Shown piece by piece: positions 41,100 through 44,918 of a stretch of DNA of 44,918 nucleotides. Source of the stretch: DATLYH01 sp035575035 (GTDB lineage Bacteria > Planctomycetota > Planctomycetia > Gemmatales > Gemmataceae); NCBI GenBank assembly GCA_035575035.1, contig DATLYH010000299.1, positions 1-44,918 of the forward strand, in the 5' to 3' direction. Each line of letters begins with the position of its first letter. Within the stretch, counting starts at the first letter, position 1. The translations under genes and the position numbers were made by a program. Below the pieces are notes generated by a model. That model saw only the letters and a program-made list of their open reading frames with translations. It was not told the DNA's origin and did not search any database.

Positions 41100-41128
41100 A
41101 ACCTATCGCTCTAAGCGGGAAAAGTCAA
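41100..41128 (-). promoter_or_regulatory. Candidate promoter of the metal efflux operon
   Basis: On the minus strand TTGACT (41123-41128), 17-base spacer, TAGGTT (41100-41105), about 40 bases before the start of the His-rich gene. The -35 is good, the -10 weak, as for a regulated promoter. Confidence 0.4.
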
Positions 41129-41302
41129 CGCCCTCTCTCCCAAGGATGCTCTCCACTCTCCGGGAGCACGGCCGTCTCGACCGCCTCGTGCTCCATCGTC
41201 GTTCGGCGGTCGGGGCGTCCCTCCTCAGGGGAGACGAGTCAGAGATCAGAAATCAGCCGGAGCGATCCGCGGTCCGATTTCTGTGGATGACGGCTTCGGA
41301 CT

Positions 41303-41905
41303 TCAGTCGCGCTCCTTGGGGGAAAAGCCCGCCTGCTCCGCCCGGCTGCGGATGCGCTCAAAGATGCGGCGGATGGCGCGGTCGTTGGTGAGGCCGAGCT
41401 TGGCGACGATCTCGTCGTTACTGTAGCCTTGCAGCCGCATCTCCAGGACCTGGCGCTCGCGCGGCGTCATGGTGTTGAAGAGGGCTTCCAGTTGATCGAG
41501 GAAGGCAACGGCTGCCTCGGGGGACGGGTCGCGGTCGAGCAGCTCCATCAGCCGTTCCTGCGACCGGCTGCCCTGCTCGGCCTCCAGGTGCGGATCGCGC
41601 TTGGCGGCCTGGTGAAACTCAACCTGGCGGAGGACCTTGTGTACGGTGATACGCACCAGGAGCTTGCAGAGGTCGTCCTGGTCCTCGATGTGAAACTTGC
41701 CGGCCTTGACCCGACCAAAGAAAGTACGGAAGACCGACTGGACCACATCTTCCGGATCGACGCGGCTAGCTAGCCGCTGGCTGAGGCGCTGACGGGCGAG
41801 GGCGACCAGGCGGTTGATGTAGCGATCGACGACCTGGCGGGCCGCCTCCTCATCCCCGGCCCCCAGGAGTTCCAGGAGCGCTCGGCCCTCGGGTAACTTG
41901 GGCAT
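41303..41905 (-). CDS. ECF-type RNA polymerase sigma factor
   Basis: 200 residues from ATG at 41905 (GGGAGA upstream; the frame is open to 42220 but that part is not sigma-like). Region 2: QVVDRYINRLVALARQRLSQ and DPEDVVQSVFRTFFGRVKAG (the core-binding and -10 recognition helices). Region 4: TPRERQVLEMRLQGYSNDEI with AKLGLTNDRAIRRIFERIRS, a helix-turn-helix for the -35 element. The N-terminal leader (MPKLPEGRALLELLGAGDEE) and the insertion HQAAKRDPHLEAEQGSRSQE are usual for planctomycete ECF groups, which often lack an anti-sigma gene and are thought to be controlled by kinases or C-terminal extensions. No anti-sigma gene is adjacent. It lies 240 bases upstream of the metal operon on the same strand. 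Confidence 0.92.
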   Translation of the reverse strand: MPKLPEGRALLELLGAGDEEAARQVVDRYINRLVALARQRLSQRLASRVDPEDVVQSVFRTFFGRVKAGKFHIEDQDDLCKLLVRITVHKVLRQVEFHQAAKRDPHLEAEQGSRSQERLMELLDRDPSPEAAVAFLDQLEALFNTMTPRERQVLEMRLQGYSNDEIVAKLGLTNDRAIRRIFERIRSRAEQAGFSPKERD

Positions 41906-42210
41906 GGGGTTCTCTCCCTGCTGACGGCGTCCCTCTCCTTCCAAGGGGTCCAGGGACCAGGGGGCCGCAAGACGAATCACGGTCCCCGAGGTGGGAAGCG
42001 GCCCGTTCTTTTCCCTCCCCCTCACCCCTGGGGAGCGAGCGTCCCACCCGCCGAACAACAACGAGCGCAAGTTGGCCGGGATGGCCGCGCCCCTCTTCCC
42101 TGACTCCTCACCCTGACCCCGAGGGAGGAAGTGAGCCGGATCTTTGCGTCTGGGGTCATCGTACCGCAAGAAGTAGCCTGATCCAACAGGATTCCACGCG
42201 GGACTCAAAA
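41906..42210. other. Non-coding leader region upstream of the sigma factor
   Basis: GC-rich, no supported gene; together with the repeat that follows it makes a 474-base gap. It contains a GGGAGCGAGCGTCC repeat copy. No clear promoter seen. Confidence 0.4.
42031..42052. repeat. GGGAGCG...GCGTCC-family repeat
   Basis: GGGAGCGAGCGTCCCACC followed by CGCC; similar to GGGAGCGCGGGCGTCCTACC at 27944. Confidence 0.5.
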
Positions 42211-42400
42211 TAAGTGACAAGTGACAAGTAGTAACAAGTACTTGCAGCCGAAGTCGCCCGACTTCGGGGGATGTCAGGGTTGCCCGAACTCAGGCGAGTT
42301 CGGCTACCTGGCTCTGGAAGAGCCCCGAACAAGTAACAAGTGCAGGATGCCGGCCAACCTCCTTGTCACTTGTAACTAGTTACTTGTCACTTATCACTTG
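42211..42400. repeat. Second composite repeat: CAAGTGA units flanking two hairpins
   Basis: TAAGTGACAAGTGACAAGTA at 42211-42230, hairpin CCGAAGTC-GCCC-GACTTCGG (42248-42267), hairpin CCGAACTC-AGGC-GAGTTCGG (42284-42303) followed by CTACC, AACAAGTAACAAGTG near 42328-42342, and an inverted end CTTGTCACTTGTAAC...TTATCACTTG (42362-42400). It carries the last residues and stop codon of the DUF1559 gene on the minus strand. Homologous in layout to 40585-40726. Confidence 0.88.
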
Positions 42401-43255
42401 CGGCTCGCCGCCCGCACGGGTGGCCAGCGGCAGCGTGAGGGGGCTAGCGCCGTAGCCCAGCCAGCGCACCGATCCATCGGCGAAGGCCCAGTGGCCGCCG
42501 CCGGGGTGCAGGCTCCAGAAGTGGTGGAAATCGCAGTCATTGCTCAATGAGCCGGGCCCGAACCGCTGTGGACCCCGCGGACACGGCCCCAGCGCTCCGC
42601 TCAGGTAGACCCGCCGGCTGTCGGCCGTCCCCAGTTGGGTGTCGGTGATGATGAATCCCCACCAGCCCCAGGCCAGGTCAGCGGGCGGCGGCCGTTCCCC
42701 AATCAGCAAGGTGTTGCTCAGCCCGTCGGTCACCTGGACGATCCGAACCGGCTTCCCCGTCGTTACCACTCCCAATCCATCGGGGACGAAGGTGTCGAGA
42801 TAGGTGTCCAGCCCTTCCACAAAGGCATAGTCCGTCAGCCCGACGGTCCCGAAGGGCGGATAGGCAGCGGTGAAGCTGTTACTGCGGGGGTCGGACGGGC
42901 AGGCAAGCAGGGCAATCCGCTGGCTGACCGGGACGTCCTTCTGTGCGATGAAGGGGCGGAGATGCCAGAAGTTCGAGGCCTTGTAAGTCCCGCCGGTGAG
43001 AGGATTGACCACCCCATTGTTGGTGCCGCGCACGCCGTCGGGGAAGAGCGCAAACGGGAAAACCTGGTGGGCATCGTGGAAGGCGTGGCAGGCCAGTCCC
43101 AGCTGGCGGAGGTTGTTCTTGCAGCCGGCGGCCGCCGCTGCCTCGCGCACCTTCTGCACCGCCGGCAGCAACAGGGCGAGGAGCACGCCGACGATGGCGA
43201 TGACCAATAACAACTCGATCAGGGTGAAGGCCGTTCGGCAGGAGAAGCGCCCCAT
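42380..43255 (-). CDS. DUF1559 pseudopilin-like protein with repeat-encoded end
   Basis: 291 residues; AGAGGG precedes the ATG. The N-terminus FTLIELLLVIAIVGVLLALL is the prepilin-type motif, then LLPAVQKVREAAAAAGCKNN and LRQLGLACHAFHDAHQVFPF, as in all DUF1559 proteins. VTDGLSNTLLIGE and the C-terminal HPGGGHWAFADGSVRWL (H-x-G-G...DGSV) are conserved. Exported, probably surface or periplasmic; function unknown. The last residues QVISDK and the TAA come from a CAAGTGATAAGTGACAAGTAA-type repeat end, so the original C-terminus was probably lost or extended. The gene is second of its family here but only distantly similar to that at 19464. Confidence 0.92.
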   Translation of the reverse strand: MGRFSCRTAFTLIELLLVIAIVGVLLALLLPAVQKVREAAAAAGCKNNLRQLGLACHAFHDAHQVFPFALFPDGVRGTNNGVVNPLTGGTYKASNFWHLRPFIAQKDVPVSQRIALLACPSDPRSNSFTAAYPPFGTVGLTDYAFVEGLDTYLDTFVPDGLGVVTTGKPVRIVQVTDGLSNTLLIGERPPPADLAWGWWGFIITDTQLGTADSRRVYLSGALGPCPRGPQRFGPGSLSNDCDFHHFWSLHPGGGHWAFADGSVRWLGYGASPLTLPLATRAGGEPQVISDK

Positions 43256-43378
43256 GAACCCTCTCTTCCAAGCAGTCCGGCAGCGGCTGGCGGCAGGGGG
43301 AAGGCTGCGGACAATTCCCGGGGCACCACCCGCACTTTACCCCCGCCCCGATCCGACTTCAACAAGATTCGCCCCGCG

Positions 43379-44918
43379 TCAGGCGAGCGCGGCCTTCTCC
43401 CGGTCAAGGTCGGCAAACGTCCTCCCCTCCGCCGCGAGCCGCTTCAGCAGCGGCGCCGGCGCCCAGAGCTCGCCGTGCCGCTGCTCCAACTCCACGATGC
43501 GTTGGTAGACCTTCTTCAATCCCACACTGTCGGCGTACCACATCGGGCCGCCGCGATAGGCCGGGAAGCCGTAGCCGTTGATGTAAATGATGTCGATGTC
43601 CACCGCCCGCAGGGCAATCCCCTCTTCCAGCACCCGGGCCCCCTCATTGATCAGAGCGTAGATGGTCTGCTCCACGATCTCGGATCGGTCGATCTTCCGC
43701 CGTGGGATGCCGGCCTCGCGGGCGCATTCCTCGATAATTGTCTGCACCGCCGGATCGGGAAGCGGCACACGGCTGCCTGGCTCGTAGCGGTACCAGCCAG
43801 CCCCGGTCTTCTGACCGAAGCGGCCTATCTCGCAAAGCCGATCCGCCACCCGCGGCTGGCGCTGCCCCGGCGGGATGAGGGAGCGGTGCTCCCGGCGGAT
43901 GCGCCAGCCGACATCCAGCCCGGACAGGTCGCCCACCGCCAGCGGGCCCATCGCCATACCGAACTCCACCAACGCCGCGTCCACTTCCTCGACCGTCGCC
44001 CCTTCCTCCAGCAGGAACTGCGCCTCGCGCTGGTAGGGGCCGTACAGCCGGTTACCGACGAAACCTCGGCCATTGCCGACCAATACCCCCACCTTTCCCA
44101 GCGTCTTGGCCAGGGCCATCGAGGTTGCAATCACCGATGGACTGGTGGCCCTGCCGCGCACGATTTCCAGCAAGCGCATCACGTGAGCCGGGCTGAAGAA
44201 GTGATGGCCGACCACCTGCGCCGGCCGGGAGGTGGCCGCGGCGAGCGCGTCAATGTCCAGACTCGAAGTGTTCGATGCCAGGATCGCGTCGGGCCGGGTG
44301 ACGCTGTCCAGTTCGGCGAAGACCCGTTGCTTCAGCTGCATCTCCTCGAAAACCGCTTCGACCACGATGTCCACCTCGCCGAAGCCGTCGTAGGTGAGCG
44401 TCGGCCGGATCAGGCTCAGGCGCTGGTCCGCCTGTTCCGGCGTCAGCCGGCCCTTGCTCACCGCGGCAGCGTAATTCTTGCGGATGGCCGCCAGGCCGCG
44501 ATCGAGCGCTTCCTGATTCACTTCCTTGAGCAGCACCGGGATGCCGGCGTTAGCGTAGGTCATGGCGATGCCGGTGCCCATCGTGCCGGCGCCGACCACG
44601 GCAGCGCGGCGGATCGGCAGCAGGGGAGTGTCTTTCGCCAGGCCGGGCACTTTCGCCACTGCCCGCTCGCCGAAGAAGACGTGGATCAGCGCCTTTGACT
44701 GGTCGGAGAAAAGACACTCTTGAAACAACTCCGCCTCCTTCTTTAACCCCTCGGCGAACGGCAACCGAGTGGCGGCCTCGACGGCTTCGATCGCCTTCCC
44801 GGGGGCAAGCTGGTTGCGGGCGCGCTCCTTGATCCGGGCTCGCACAGCGTCGAGAGCGGCGGCGTTGGCCTGCGGGTCGCCGAGCTTGTCGGCCCGATCG
44901 CGCGTTCGTGGGGGCGGC
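43379..44918 (-). CDS. 3-hydroxyacyl-CoA dehydrogenase part of a FadB/FadJ-like multifunctional protein, N-terminus cut by window edge
   Basis: The frame is open to the right edge with no start needed (the codons above 44845 read on as DKLGDPQANAAALDAVRAR), so the gene continues outside, where an enoyl-CoA hydratase domain is expected. Visible: the linker helix and FFGERAVAKVPGL; the NAD-binding Rossmann start AAVVGAGTMGTGIAMTYANA; VDIVVEAVFEEMQLKQRVFA; ILASNTSSLDI; GHHFFSPAHVMRLLEIVRG with the catalytic His and Glu; VGNGRGFVGNRLYGPYQREA; then the C-terminal helical domains with GRFGQKTGAGWYRY and YINGYGFPAYRGGPMWYADS. It oxidises L-3-hydroxyacyl-CoA in fatty acid beta-oxidation. No thiolase gene is adjacent in the window. 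Confidence 0.93.
   Translation of the reverse strand, partial: PPPRTRDRADKLGDPQANAAALDAVRARIKERARNQLAPGKAIEAVEAATRLPFAEGLKKEAELFQECLFSDQSKALIHVFFGERAVAKVPGLAKDTPLLPIRRAAVVGAGTMGTGIAMTYANAGIPVLLKEVNQEALDRGLAAIRKNYAAAVSKGRLTPEQADQRLSLIRPTLTYDGFGEVDIVVEAVFEEMQLKQRVFAELDSVTRPDAILASNTSSLDIDALAAATSRPAQVVGHHFFSPAHVMRLLEIVRGRATSPSVIATSMALAKTLGKVGVLVGNGRGFVGNRLYGPYQREAQFLLEEGATVEEVDAALVEFGMAMGPLAVGDLSGLDVGWRIRREHRSLIPPGQRQPRVADRLCEIGRFGQKTGAGWYRYEPGSRVPLPDPAVQTIIEECAREAGIPRRKIDRSEIVEQTIYALINEGARVLEEGIALRAVDIDIIYINGYGFPAYRGGPMWYADSVGLKKVYQRIVELEQRHGELWAPAPLLKRLAAEGRTFADLDREKAALA

Noticed and set aside
43475..44698. Open frame of 407 codons on the plus strand
   Set aside because: Shadow of the 3-hydroxyacyl-CoA dehydrogenase gene.

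Overview
The window is about 45 kb of GC-rich chromosomal DNA that looks like a planctomycete, most likely of the Gemmata lineage. The evidence is family content: two DUF1501 proteins, a PSCyt1/DUF1549/DUF1553 cytochrome protein, two DUF1559 pseudopilin-like proteins, a heme-c glucose/sorbosone dehydrogenase, an ECF sigma factor, a Hanks-type kinase with a membrane anchor, and many families of short palindromic intergenic repeats. The lineage call is inference; no rRNA is present.

Layout. 1-3.3 kb: a left-truncated dehydrogenase (minus strand) diverges from a DUF1501 gene. 3.4-8.3 kb is mostly housekeeping: a short MgtE-type Mg2+ transporter, a GNAT acetyltransferase, apt, an overlapping hisI-hisG pair, a PilZ protein and an RNase Z-like metallo-beta-lactamase protein. 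A tRNA-Arg(CCG) lies at 8.6 kb. At 9.2-13.9 kb a cytochrome/DUF1553 gene and a DUF1501 gene, normally a tight pair, are separated by a REP-associated tyrosine transposase (RAYT) flanked by two copies of one palindrome. 14-20.4 kb holds an FHA-GAF-HD-GYP signalling protein, a PseG-like glycosyl-nucleotide enzyme, polX and a DUF1559 gene with a clear sigma-70-type promoter. 20.5-27.8 kb holds a small hypothetical, an aminotransferase, another hypothetical, tRNA-Val(UAC), a SWIM-SNF2 helicase and a DoxX-like protein. 28-35.2 kb holds a Ser/Thr kinase and a two-gene module: a 142-residue protein one base before a 1646-residue DUF4132 (MolR/YehI-like) protein. 35.4-41.1 kb is a minus-strand heavy-metal RND efflux operon with a small His-rich exported protein at its head. 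41.3-44.9 kb holds the ECF sigma factor, a second DUF1559 gene and a right-truncated 3-hydroxyacyl-CoA dehydrogenase.

The most unusual signal is how repeats meet genes. At least eight repeat families can be seen. One family, built from TCCGTAGTCCGTAGT and its complement, sits directly against the start codons of three unrelated genes (hisI, polX, an aminotransferase) where a Shine-Dalgarno site should be. Palindromes of two other families appear to be inserted in frame inside the dehydrogenase and the RND pump. Several genes take their stop codon, and two also their last residues, from repeat sequence. Only one family has an obvious mobiliser in the window, the RAYT.

Limits: all calls come from reading the sequence and translations by eye. 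No alignment, structure or tRNA program was run. Promoters are matches to consensus only.
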